This document shows positions 1-11,221 of a DNA stretch of 64,000 nucleotides, piece after piece. The position numbers were made by a program, and so were the translations under genes. The first letter of the stretch is position 1. Every line of letters begins with the position of its first letter. The DNA is taken from contig JASJZH010000004.1 in assembly GCA_037178975.1 (NCBI GenBank), positions 62,001 through 126,000 of the forward strand, in the 5' to 3' direction. Source of the DNA: Oscheius tipulae. Taxonomy: Eukaryota; Nematoda; Chromadorea; Rhabditida; Rhabditidae. A model generated the notes under the pieces. It was not told the origin of the DNA and ran no database searches. It worked only from the letters and a program-made list of their open reading frames with translations.

Positions 1-2184
1 GGCTTGATTAGACTATAATTGGATTCTTATATACACGTCTGACTTTACCTTGGACAGGCTATGGATGGGAAGTGGTGAGGCAACCATCTCTGTCTGTCTC
101 CCTAATCTTTAATCTCCTCTATCTTTTTTCTAATTAACTATTTTATCGGCCAGCATACATTTGCGTCAATGCCGTAAACTTCATCAATTTATAAAATCTG
201 GTTGATAGTAGCCTTTTCCCCCTTCCCCATATTTTTTCCTCTCAAAATACCAATCTCGTGACACTTCTACGTCGACTCTAATTGATCTCGTGATAATGTG
301 ACCAGCCTGCGCTTTTCCATCTTTTCCTGAGCCTATATTTTCCTCATTTTCATAGTAGTGTAAGTTCAGAATATCAATAATATTGTCCTATGCGCATTCA
401 CGGAAAACTTCCGTTCTAAACAGCTACAACAAGGTCTGCGTCATCCTGTTTTGAGCATGTGTCTCCTGTGTATAACTTTTCGGTGATGTCAGTCATAACC
501 AAACCTTTTTCAAAACTCTCTCTGTCCCCCTGTCTCCCTGTCCTCTGTCTCTGAGCCTTTCTCTCCCTTTGTCTTTCCGTCTCTCAACCTCTCTGTTTTT
601 CTGTCCCCCTATCTCTCTGTCTTTCTGTCTTTCTGCTCCTCCCCTTTTATTCACTTGTCTATTGCACACAATACTTCTGTTCTCTGTCCTGAATCTGTAC
701 TCATTCTCCCTGTGTACACCCAGACAGCCTCCAATTAGGCTGTCCAGCGAAACTTTTCTTCCAATTCCCTCCGGACTCCCTCTCTGCGTTTTTCAACAGT
801 CTCATGTGAAGAGACAAAAGTACTTTCTCGAAATTTTGTTGTTAATCCAATTAGGCTCCTATAGCTGGAGGTCTGAGCCTGGCAAACAGATTACAGAGGA
901 ACTGGCCATTTCTATGCTTCCCTGATTTCTGATTTCTCTCCACTCGGCTCCGTGGGATAACAGAGCTGCCTTGTTCCTTTACTGCTAGCTTTTGCCGGAT
1001 TATGGCTGCTTTTGGGGCTGTTTTGAGCCGTCAATAAGAACTATTTTTCAATGTTTCTCAAAAACATATGGCTTATAAGTGAACTTAAAGTTTTCAAACA
1101 GTAGCTGACAGATTCTTATGGTCAGCAGGAATTACTGTTTCTTTGATCTCCTGCTGTATGTTTCGTACTTGAGGTCTATTCTCCCTTGTCAGCTAACCTT
1201 TTGCAAAGCTGCTCAGAAGTTTCCCACAATACAAAACACTTTATAACCCCTTCCTCTTTTCTACGAAAGCAACTCCTAGAAGCCTCCAATAGCTCACGTT
1301 CTCTCCTGTGCTCAAGACGATTATTTTCTTCTCGAACAGCTCCTCTTTTTCTCACTTACTGATAACCAGTTTCGCGGGTAATCATCCTCAAGCGCCCACT
1401 CGACTGAGCTTTGTGATCATAATCGCCGTAAAATTGGGTTAACACATGGTTTCTGGAAGTTAGAAATTCGAAAGTTGGGGCTCCAGAGGTCACGGTAGAT
1501 AGCTGTCTCTCTGTCTCTCTATCATCCTGGCTCCTGTCCCATCGTGGCACTGTCTTTCTGTCTCTTTGTGTCTCTGTCTCTAACTCTCTGTCCCTTCGTA
1601 CCTTTGTCCCTCTGCTTTCTATCCCTTTGTCTGTCTATCATTCTGTCTTCCTGTCTCTCTCTATCTCTGTGACAGCAAACTAATATTTCTTTCCCCAGTT
1701 TCGCAAAATTGGTCAGATCACCCGTGCTCTATTTGCCCTAATCCTCTTTTAATCCTTAAAGTACAATTATCGGCTTGCGTAAAGTTCAGTCAAGCTCGGA
1801 TGGGCGTGGCAAGGATGTCGCCTCTTCTGGGTGAGAGGAGGATCACCCCCGTCTCCATGGGATTCTCATTCGTCTCCTTTCAAAAGAGCGCGTGTCTGTC
1901 ACAAAAGATTCGTTGCTATAGCAGGCAACTGTCACCGTATTGCAGGCGGTAAATGTCGTTGTGTATGATCGCTCGACCGTACTTTCCAGGCAGAGTAATG
2001 TGAGTCAGGAGAGCAAATCCATTTTTCGTTTTCCTTGTCTCTCCCTGTTTCTCAGCTTCTTTTAAGTATGACACCAATAAACTTCCAAATCTTTTGCCTT
2101 CTTCTTCAGAACTTACCTCTCATGTCAAAATCCCAACTAGTTTTCATTCCAGTGACTCCATTCTCTTCGCCTTTGAATGTCGAA
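1..2184. other. Intergenic, upstream of the G-alpha-like gene
   Basis: No coding region could be supported here; the open frames are short, start inside pyrimidine-rich sequence and match no family. Degenerate TCTCTGTC-type arrays occupy roughly 505-660 and 1500-1680. The last part must hold the promoter of the downstream plus-strand gene, but no clear TATA box or other motif was identified. Confidence 0.5.
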
Positions 2185-4116
2185 ATGGGGTCTTCACCGT
2201 CATCCTTGGGTTCCAAAGTGCTCTTCCGTTCGACAAGTACAGACGACCTCGAGCTGCTGCCAAAAATACTCGTTCTAGGATGTATGGACAGTGGAAAAAC
2301 GACTCTTTGTCGGCAGCTAGTGTAAGGACACTCGCAGATTATTCAACCGAAGCCGAAATTCAGAAAATACAGCCGGACAGGAAATCTCGAGCTCGAATTT
2401 TACACTCACACTGTTCATCAGTATTTGATACAGGTCTATCGTCAGCTGGAGGTTCAGATCCTCGAGTTGGAGATTGAAATGTTGCCACAATATATGGTGA
2501 GTCTTGTCAAACAGGAACATCTATTTCTCCCCCTTTTCCCCATCGGCAATAATAGATGACGTATAGCTGCAACCTCTTCCACCTGAGATCCGATCTTTGA
2601 AACGTATATTAGAGTGTGAGTACGCGAGAAACACTTGAAGTTTCTAGGAAACACTGCCGAGTGGGAAAAGAGGAAGTGAGACAGAGAGACAGAGAACTAC
2701 TGGGATAGCATTGACATCTACTGTCTGTCCAGTCCCATAGCTTCGACAGAAAACCTGTGATCTTCTTCAGGAAGACTTCCGCGTCCTCTCCGAATTCCGT
2801 CACCGCGAGAGTCTCAACTCTTCAGTCCAGGAATCTCTGACGCGACTGTTCCGTAGCGGTCTCCACGAGGCCTGTGTAGCTGCCAATCGTCATATGCCAA
2901 AAATGCTCAAGAACTACCAATAGTTTGTCCTTTCCCTCCATTTTAGACCAAAGTAATTTCAGTTTCCTGAAAAACACTGAGAGGATACTGGGACAAGGCT
3001 ATGTTCCCAGTGAACTGGACGTGCTACTCTCGTATGCTCCAACATGTGGTCTGTCAGACTACATGGTACGGTCAGGACACGACCGATTCAGGTAAACAGA
3101 CATTGGTAAACACAGTCGAAAAACTGTTCTTCTCCTCTTATTCTTAATTTCTACATTTTTCTGACCTTTTTTGTCTTCGGAGTTTCTGGGGTAGTTTTTG
3201 ACGCTGAGTCGATTAAACACACTCAAAAGTCATAAAAAAAGGTGTGTAGAGCATCGAAAAATGCAAAGAATGCGAAAAACCTAAAAAATCTGAAAATCCT
3301 CCTCTTATCGTTTAGTCGGTTAGCGTCCTGACTACAAACAAAGCACAACAGGGTTGGATCCCAAGGATGGTGAAACCCCTTGTCTGTCCATAAAAGCCTC
3401 GGAAACATCTACAGAAGCGCTTATCCCTATTGTTAGTCTAGCGGTGATTTCCCGCATAGATTGGTTCTCTCTCTCTCTATCTCTCTACTAGCTTTGCGCG
3501 GCTAAATCAAGCAGGATTCAACAAAGCCGAGATTTCAATTGTTCAGACTTCTTGAGCTACCAGGACATCACATTGCTCGTCGCTATTGGTCCGACTTCTA
3601 CAAAGGAACAGCAGCCGTCTTTTTCTTGGTGGACTTGGCAGAACTCTGTGACCCGGAGTTTATTGATGTTGGTCTCGAATCCTCAGTAAAAAATCATGTT
3701 TCAGGGATACCTAAAGGACAAGGCTCTGAAGGTGTACAAGGAGATTCTGGCACATGAACTCCTCTCTAATGCAGGGATCATAATTTTCCTGAACCGGGTC
3801 GACATTTTCGAGGAAAAGTCGCTGGCCATGAAGTTTGAGCGGCTGGCAAATCATGTAAACTTTTGACGGGAAGCTTGAAATGAAGAAGGTTACAGATTCA
3901 CACGAGCGAAGAAGCCATCTCGTACTACAGAAGCCAGTTTCTGGCGATTTCACCTAAGGGAAGGACCTACCACCACATCACAAACTTGGTCAATCCTGGT
4001 AGCAATGTTGGCAATTTGGTGGGTTCAGGTGTAAACTTTGATGAAAATCGATTCAGGTCCAAGACTCCCTGACTAAAATCTTCCGCCACAACAAGGAGAA
4101 TGTTAAGCCGACTTGA
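2185..4116 (+). CDS. Divergent G-protein alpha subunit-like protein (347 aa)
   Basis: Exons 2185-2321, 2364-2496, 2750-2922, 2963-3091, 3547-3685, 3705-3854, 3896-4018 and 4057-4116 join in phase to 348 codons, close to the usual G-alpha length of about 355. The N-terminus MGSSPSS fits an N-myristoylation signal. Residues about 35-42 (GCMDSGKT) are the P-loop, the helical domain keeps the YVPSELDVL stretch (YIPTEQDVL in typical members), and NRVD stands for the guanine-specifying NKxD. The switch II motif DVGGQ is replaced by ELPGH and the TCAT loop by NLVNP, so the catalytic glutamine is missing. Family membership is seen from sequence; whether it binds or hydrolyses GTP is unknown. Intron 4 holds a MITE fragment and a tRNA-like repeat. 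AATAAA at 4176 follows the stop. Confidence 0.85.
3188..3281 (+). mobile_element. Fragment of the TTAA foldback element
   Basis: This stretch in intron 4 of the G-alpha-like gene matches one arm of the foldback element at 42018-42492: the order GGGTAGTTT, GCTGAG, GATTAAACACAC, GAGCATCGAAAAATGC is shared with 42312-42383. No terminal repeat or second arm was seen, so it is a decayed piece. Confidence 0.6.
3309..3366 (+). repeat. tRNA-like repeat, family 2 copy
   Basis: It reads TAGTCGGTTAGCG (box A-like), a GACTACAAAC core, then GGGTTGGATCC (box B-like). The same core occurs at 37640-37700 on the plus strand and 45680-45756 on the minus strand. It lies inside an intron and does not fold as a full tRNA by eye, so it is read as a tRNA-derived repeat rather than a functional tRNA gene. 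Confidence 0.5.
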
Positions 4117-4175
4117 AACTAACTATTCAATTTACTCGTGTTTCGGATCAAAATTGTGCACAATATACAAAATTG

Positions 4176-4181
4176 AATAAA
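4176..4181 (+). terminator. Poly(A) signal AATAAA of the G-alpha-like gene
   Basis: AATAAA lies 60 nt after the stop codon at 4114-4116, a normal spacing for a nematode 3' UTR. Confidence 0.6.
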
Positions 4182-4418
4182 TGTTCGAGTTTGAAGGACA
4201 TGGTCACTATGACGAAATAACGACGTGGCCATCTCGGTTGTGCAATGTTTAATCAATTTCTCGCGTGCTTTTAACCACAGGTCGCGTCGACCAGAAGATC
4301 ATTTGTTCTTTCCAAGGCTTTTTTTTGCTCTCCTTCACTCCTCATTCTCTTTTACGGGCCTGAGCAGCGACAGAGACAATCTTGTGTTTATTCACATCTC
4401 ATAACTTACTTTTTAAGA

Positions 4419-6067
4419 ATGTTTCTTTACCAAAAAGGAACTGGCCTTCTTGAGACTCATGTTACATGGGAGGATGTAGAAGAAGAGTTAGCAAAAGCAC
4501 TAGGAATCCCCTGTAAAATGGGCCCGAATCGGACGGCAACACTAATTGGAGAAGGAGAAGTTTGTTGGATCTTCTTCTTCTTTTCCTCATAAGCAGTTTA
4601 GGGGTACCTATCGCGAATCGCGTTGATCGAACCCGATTGGCTGGAAAATGGGGATGAACTTCCACAGAAGGTTTGTGTGAAGGTAGCACAGAGACTTGTA
4701 TTTTTGAAGAAAACTGTTCAGATAGTTTCCCAATTGCCCTTGATGGAATACGATGAAGAGAGTGCCAAGACGGAGAAAATGCAAGTGTTGTACAAAAACA
4801 TGCACGACAACGAGTGTACAACTTACGCTATTTTTGAAAAGTATCGCACTCCGGAGCTGAAAATTGCGAAGGTAAGAGAGACAGAGAAAACGATAGATTG
4901 AGAGACAGAGAAACAGTGTAACAGGGAGGCAGAGATAAACTTTCAGATAATCACAAGCCGTCAATTTTCCCCAGAAAATCTCTTCAAAGGCTTTCTGATT
5001 CTCCCCTTCTTCGACCGCTTGGAAAAACTGCACATTGTCGACAATATAGAGCTAAAGGATGTCACAAAGGTACCGAGCTTTATGAAGGAAGAGTTTAACA
5101 ACTTAGGTTCTCCAAGCAATTGCCGAAATAAACTGTGTCACATTGAAAATGAGCGAGGAGGAGAAGGACAAGATTTCGAAGAATATGTTCTCAACAGTTT
5201 GCGGAACCTACTTCACAGAACACGTAATTTATTAAGAATATCTTTTCCAGGAAGAAACGTTCAGCACATAAACTACATGTCTAGGAAAGTTCGCGACTTT
5301 TTGGGCCGAGATTATCCAGAACTGTGTGACAGATTGGATGAAGTGAAATTTGATATTTGCTCGAAAGAGGCCTTTCAAAAGTTGGACAATCTTTGCGAGG
5401 AACTTGGCAAGTTAATCAATCATTCAATGCAACGTAAAGTAGGAATGATTCCGTTGTTGAGCCATGGAGACCTATGGTCGACTAACATTCTATGGTCCAA
5501 GAAGGATGAAGAATACTATCTGGAGGCTGTAATTGATTGGCAGGTCATTTTTAGAAGAAAACAGTACAAAAAAGGGAAGGTCTCATTCCCCCACCCCAGG
5601 TCTTGGTCTACATCCCCAGGGGTGGGGATGTAGACCAACCCAAAAAAACCAACAATTGCCACATTTAGAGTCCCGCATTCTCCAGCCCAGCAATAGACAT
5701 CTGTTCCTTTATCTGCTCTGCCCTACCTGGAGAAGAACGAGTCAAGAACACCGACCGAATCCTGGAAGAATACTATGCCATTCTCTCCGCAAAAGTTCAA
5801 GGGCCTATGCCATTCACTCTCGACCAACTAAAAATGTCGTACATTCACATTTTTCCCTTTCACTGTCTCGAAATCATTGGGACACTAGTAGGCGTCTATG
5901 ACGACTGGTTGAAGGATCCGGAAATGAAGGGCAGACTACCGGTGAGGAGAGGAAAACTGCAGGAAAATAACTTTTAGGACGAGAAAGTTGTGCTGGAAAA
6001 GATGCTACAGTTGCTGAGGGACATCTTGGTGTATTACGACAAAGAGAAGACGCTAGAGAAGGTATAA
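4419..6067 (+). CDS. CHK-kinase-like protein (DUF1679 family, 430 aa)
   Basis: Exons 4419-4559, 4602-4871, 4947-5069, 5107-5223, 5265-5543, 5669-5941 and 5978-6067 join in phase to 431 codons, the usual size for this family, which is greatly expanded in nematodes. The fold is that of choline/aminoglycoside kinases: HGDLWSTNILW holds the Brenner-type catalytic HxDxxxxN site and VIDWQ the metal-binding aspartate. VLQAIAEIN and PAIDICSFICSAL are also typical. Substrates in the family are poorly defined; some insect relatives phosphorylate ecdysteroids. The start lies 303 bp after the upstream gene on the same strand. Intron 5544-5668 carries a perfect 15-bp inverted repeat. Confidence 0.92.
5603..5638. 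repeat. Perfect inverted repeat in a CHK-kinase intron
   Basis: Left arm TTGGTCTACATCCCC (5603-5617), loop AGGGGT, right arm GGGGATGTAGACCAA (5624-5638). The 15-bp arms match exactly. It lies within intron 5544-5668, so it would form a hairpin in the pre-mRNA. Confidence 0.9.
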
Positions 6068-6162
6068 AAGTTTATATGGAATCAAATGTCTTCTCTCCAA
6101 GTTCCACTAGATGGACTCAGTCTGTCTGATCTTAATTTGTTGTTTCCAATGTAAAAACATAG

Positions 6163-9100
6163 TTACCCTAGGACGGAGGGAGGGCCACCTTCTTCTTGAC
6201 CGTCTAGCATCAGTTGTCGTCGCACTAGATTTGCATACAAGCCGCCCTGGGCCAGAAGTTCTTCGTGACTGCCAACTTGTTCAATGTGACCCTGAAAAGT
6301 TTCTGTCTCTATCTCTCTGTTTGTCACCTCATTTACGACAAAGATTCTATTAGCCCTTGTTACAGTAGACAATCTATGCGCAATGATGATGACAGTTTTC
6401 CCAGACAGATTGTTGTAGATGGCTTCCTAAATCCTACTAGTTGAACAGCACCGTCTTGTACCTGGACAAGGTGCTCCGACTCTGTATCCAGAGCAGAAGT
6501 GGCTTCGTCTAGAAGCAAAATGGCTGGTTCTCTCACCAGAGCCCGAGCTATAGCTATCCTCTGCTTTTGACCTCCTGAATTTTACAGTTGAGAGCTTTTT
6601 TTCAACTGTACCCGATAACTGGGCGCCTCTCTCTCCTACATTTGTCATGTACTTGTCTGTAGTTTCCAGAATGAAATTGTGAGCGTTGGCTAGTTTTGCT
6701 GCTTGGACACAGTCTCCTTCCGATTTGTCAGGACACCCGTATCGGATATTTTCTGTGACCGAACTAGAGAATAGGAGTGGCTCTTGTCCAACCAGAGCCA
6801 TCTGACGTATGTTTTTTTCTTAAAAAAGTGACAAAAGTTTGAAACCTTCCGATGAATATAGTGGTAATCATACTCATGTATTGGAATTCCATCGATTAGA
6901 ACCTGACCCGATTCTGGCTGATAAAATCCTTCGAGGAGACCGATAATTGACGACTTGCCGGCTCCAGATGGACCGACCAGAGCGACTGTCTGAAGTTACT
7001 GAGGCTGTTATGTCTCTGACCCTCTGTCTCTCTCGACACTAACCTCTCCAGGATTCACCACAAAACAAAGGTCCTGAAAAAGGTGTAAAGTTGGATTTGT
7101 GTCAGCTTCCTACCGAAAGAACCGGTCTGTCCGGACGGGACGGATAGCTGAAGTGAACGGCTCTGAACTCGATTCTCCCTTCCATTCTGTACGGTTTCGC
7201 TCTTCCCAGAGGCTGATTTCTTGGTATTCTGTCAATATAACTCAGAACCTGAAAAAGGTTTTAGTTCTGAACAGGACAAAAGTACTTGTCTACTGGCCCC
7301 AACGGCCATCATGATCATAGCGTACATCTCCTCCATCGTCTTGATATTGTCGCCCGTCTGGACTTGGTAAAGTAGAAAGGAGACAAGAAACTCGGGCTGT
7401 ATTCGCTTCTGTAGGACGAGATGCCCGCCATACCAGAGCACTGCCACCAAGTTCAAAGTTTGGAGGCACTAAGAAATTTTTCAGGCACCAAAAATCAATG
7501 TGGTTACCTCCGAAACCCAATAGAAGCAAAGTGCAGCAACAGCTAGCTTCCTCGTGGCCTTGTTCGTCTCCGACAGTTTAGTATAATAACGGTCAGACTC
7601 AAAGTTCTCGCAAGCAAAGGATCGGACAGTTCTCATGCTGCTTGTAACCTAGAAGCAGTTAGTATTTTTGAATCTCTCTTTTATTGTAAGTGGACGGTGT
7701 TGAGGGGAAAAAGGCTCAAAAATCGCTTTTTAAAAATTAAGACCGTGAATGAGTTCAGCAGCGTCGAAAAAGTTAGAAAACTTAAAATATGAAATTTGCT
7801 TCCGGCAGGGGTCGAGCCCGGTTCTTTGGATTACTAAACGAAAATGTTAACCAATCGACCAAGCATGCGCAGACTTTCTCGAGACGGTACGATTGCGCCG
7901 TCCACTGGACTCGTGGTTAACGCATTCGCTTAGAGTTCGTATGTCACCCAGGGTTGTTAGTTGGATTCCCGCCGGATTAAAATTTATTGTTTTTCAGGGC
8001 TCTGATTACGAATCTGATCTCCATTTAGGCTCAAAATGGGTAAAATGGACTAGACCAATAGAGAAAAAAAAGTTTCGCTAATGCCTCTCTGTCGCCCTGC
8101 CTCACTGACCTCTTCCACGACAGCATTTGACTTGGAAATTGTGTTTAACATGGCAACTTCTCCTGTCTAAACTTCACATTTTTTTGCTTGATGCCTTCCC
8201 TACTTCGTAGAATTTCGCCGCATAGTTCGAAGAGACAAAAATAACAGGAACCATGACTAGCGTTACTGTGGCCAGTTGCCAGTTGAGCATCATCATCACC
8301 GTCATTGAGCCTATAAACATGACCGTTTCTCTAAAAGTTCTCTTTTTGCAGAATAGCCGAACATCTTACTTTAGCATGGTACTGACGCAATTGGCCACGG
8401 TGTCAGATATGACCTGGCAGTCCGCTGTCAACCTTGAAAGAATTTCACCTAAACTTGAGTCAGTCATGTCAACCAAACAAGTTACCTGTCTGTTTCTTGT
8501 CGAAGAAGGCAACTTCCTGTATAACCAAAGAACTTATCAGATCTTTCCGAATTTCTCTATTTATTCTGGCCTCTACGTACTCAAACGAGGCTCTGGCTGC
8601 ACTCCCGGTCAATGCCCTTAAAATCTGAATAGTCTGACTCTCTTTCTCTCTAGCTCTCTCTGTCTTTCTGTCTCTCCTTCTCCCTGTCTCTATGTCTCTC
8701 AGTCTCTATGGTTCTAGGCACTGAGAGAAAGTTGAAAGTACCCAAGAAATGCTGTCAAAACAACAACTCCGATAGCCTGTGCCAGGTCGGAATAGCTCCT
8801 TGTCTCAACGATCAACGATATTATCTTGCCCGTGTAGTAGGGAATGAACACCTTGGCTGAAAATTCAGGGATTCTGGGAAGATGACCACTTACAGAGAGA
8901 GTAGACTGTCAAAAAGGACAATCCTACAATGTTCAACTTCCATTCTTTCCTGTAGTATTTGGAGAGACGACGAATTACTGTAAAGGTCTTCTGGTACAAG
9001 ATCTCGTCCTCTTCCTCGTCCTGAAGTTTCATGGTAGTTTGAAAATGAGACAAACTTCGTTGGTTAAGGCGCTGTAACGTTTCTCCACGTGTTTCTTACA

Positions 9101-9632
9101 ATTGACATAGAAAATGTCGAGGTAGATTGTGGCCAAAAAGTTCCAGATAATGAGGAGCATGTCGACTATTAGGGGGAAATCTCCTGAAGATGGGAAAAAA
9201 TAACAGAGACAGAGAAAGGGAGTGAGACCGTGCCCTACTACCATACCTGAAGGAAGACCATCTGTGAGCAACAGAATTTTTACCAAACCGTAACAGAAGA
9301 AGAAAATGGAACACGTTACCAATGGCTAAAGTTCAAAGTAACTATTCAGGCAAAAGACTCACCCTGTAGAACCTGTCAAGCTCGTTCAGAGAGTTTTTTT
9401 TCAAACTCTTTACCAGTTTGAAGAAGAAAACTTTTCGAATGAGGGAACAAAGAAACAGATCTACCAGACTGAACTGGATTGTCTAAGAATTCAAAAGGAG
9501 AAAATACCCTTTAGTGGGAAGAATGAGCTCTATCCAGCTCAACTTCTTATGGTAATTAGTAGCCATGAGCATAAAGCTCATAATCACATCAAGGAAAAGA
9601 AAACCGGCTCCGTGAACTACCAGAGAAGGCAT
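6163..9632 (-). CDS. Half ABC transporter, HAF/TAPL (ABCB9) type, 745 aa
   Basis: Nineteen exons (5' to 3': 9508-9632, 9363-9468, 9247-9325, 9056-9183, 8894-9020, 8742-8856, 8486-8616, 8370-8448, 8204-8330, 8110-8166, 7508-7648, 7286-7468, 7114-7248, 7044-7073, 6846-6989, 6612-6801, 6462-6574, 6328-6426, 6163-6291) sum to 746 codons. The N-terminus is a set of hydrophobic segments like the extra membrane domain of TAP-like proteins. A membrane domain follows with QEVAFFD and [11 protein letters not shown]. The nucleotide-binding domain has Walker A GPSGAGKS, signature LSGGQ and Walker [13 protein letters not shown], plus a switch-histidine segment IIAHRLS. Half transporters dimerise; HAF-4/HAF-9 in C. 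elegans sit on lysosome-related gut granules. Which of the two this matches was not decided. The 7649-8109 intron holds a SINE. Confidence 0.95.
7691..8062 (+). mobile_element. SINE family 1, copy 1
   Basis: In an intron of the ABC gene. It has a minus-strand tRNA-like module around 7800-7865 (GGTCGAGCCC, then TGGTCGATTGG on the complement) and a plus-strand module around 7905-7975 (CGTGGTTAACGCATTCGCTT to GTTGGATTCCCGCC), followed by the shared tail TCTGATTACGAATCTGATC...AAAATGG. It is one of the more diverged copies. Confidence 0.75.
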
Positions 9633-10424
9633 TTTTTCAACGTTTTTTGTGGCAATAATGTTGCAGAACGGGTGTTCCTGGAGAGCTGGGTACTGCGATA
9701 AGAACTGCCGAGTTGGCAGGTTAGGTGATCCGGCAATTATTGACTGTTTTCTCCCATTCAGTCATAGTAATGACAGTTTTTCCGAAAATTTACCGCCGGG
9801 GGAAGTTAGAGGTGTTTGGTGTCATTTCTTGAACTCTCTTATCACCCCAAATCTTGCCGTAAACTTGGACCTTGGGATGGGAGAGAAGGCTACACACAGA
9901 TGATGAAGAAGAAATGACAAACATCAAACATCGTCTTGCTTCCTTTAGCATATGCTCTGACATAGACTACGGTAACAGTTAGACCAGGAACTGTGTGAAG
10001 ATGTACAGTCGCATGTTCAAAGTAGATACGCTCAGGTCTTCCGATTCTTCCCACTCTAAGTAGTGTAGAGAAGAATTGGCATCCAACCCTGGGTTAGATG
10101 TTTGAGCCCGTTTTGAGGGCCCAGAGCCCAGGTTTCGAAACTTTTAGGGGAAAAGATACTGACAGTTAGAAAAACGGCAGTAAGATTTTAATCAAAGTTA
10201 AGTACTGAGCAGGTAATAGATGATCTTGTTTACAGACTTCTTTGTTCCAAATAGGCAGAATAATTAACAGTTTGCGATCCGAGATAGGCGAATTCGAAAA
10301 GACACACGCTCCATCACAAGAAGTCTAGTGCTTCTTGGGTTTTTTTCGGAGATCCCACAGGGTTGTGGCACAATTCGGACAACTTCTTTCAACAGGCTAC
10401 AATACTCTGCACTACCTATTGTAG
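9633..10424. other. Intergenic, no gene seen
   Basis: Lies between the 5' end of the minus-strand ABC gene and the first plus-strand lectin remnant. Short open frames on both strands match nothing recognisable. It presumably holds the ABC gene promoter. Confidence 0.4.
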
Positions 10425-10910
10425 GTTACATTTAGGCCCATGACAGCTGAAGCCACTTATCAGAAGAAGGGTGGTCATCTATCTTCTTCTTTTCTGGAGC
10501 AGGTGAGAGAGACAGCGAAACAGAGGAGATAGGGAGATAGAGAAACAGAGAGGCAGAGAGACACAGAGACAGAGAAGACAGAAATTCTTCCTTTCTTTTC
10601 TTTTCAGGAAAACCATTTCCTTCGCGATCTGGTCTCGTTCAAAGTCGAACCCTTCGTATCCAATACCTACACCCGTATTGGCTTGAGCAAGAACAACGAG
10701 TACAGCTTTATGAACTTCTGTAAGATTACCGATAACTTTTGTAAGAACAAGAATCTTCAGTGAATCTCGTGTACGGTAACAGTGCCTCCAACTACGATTG
10801 CATCGCTATGGATGCCAATGGAAAGTAGATCCCTGATCCCTGCACCGGTACCACGGGAATCGGAGGATTCATCTGCAAGAGACTTGCTTCTATTACACAC
10901 ATCACAATGT
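10425..10910 (+). pseudogene. C-type lectin remnant 1
   Basis: Exon-like pieces can be read: one ending KKGGHLSSSFLEQ before a GT donor at 10502, a GACAGAGA-rich intron, then an exon with TRIGLSKNNEYSF (10609 onward), and a last piece with YDCIAMDANGK, a stop, and IGGFICKRLA. The order fits the C-terminal half of a nematode C-type lectin domain, which ends in FICK. An in-frame stop splits the last piece and no start or signal peptide was found, so it is read as broken. An unusual splice could rescue it, which cannot be excluded. Confidence 0.55.
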
Positions 10911-11221
10911 TATTTGAAGACTTCATTTACATAAACGTTTTTCTAACACAGAATCCTGTGAAAAACAGTGACTCGGGGAGACTGAAAGACCAGGTTCACA
11001 GTACATACCGATATCATTGTCTTTCTACTCCGTCTATCTAGCTCAGCTACTCTGTGCCATATATCATCCTAACGGCTGTTTGTCTACTCCTCGGCCGTAA
11101 AGGATCAATTTGTTGACAGTTACCGAGAAGCTCACTGATTAAGGGATCAGTGAGGTTAGATCAAAAAGCTAGGCAGCTGGCATAAAAGGAACGCTAGTTG
11201 CCTTATCAATCATGTTCGGGC

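Noticed and set aside
569-925. 118-codon open frame near the left edge, rich in Ser, Leu and Pro.
   Set aside because: It starts in a TCTCTGTC array, which opens all frames on that strand; no family resemblance.
5224-5264. Apparent frameshift in the CHK-kinase gene when the intron is ended at TTTTCCAG (5250).
   Set aside because: Ending the intron at GTTCAG (5264) restores the frame and gives TYFTEH-HINYMS, so the gene is intact.
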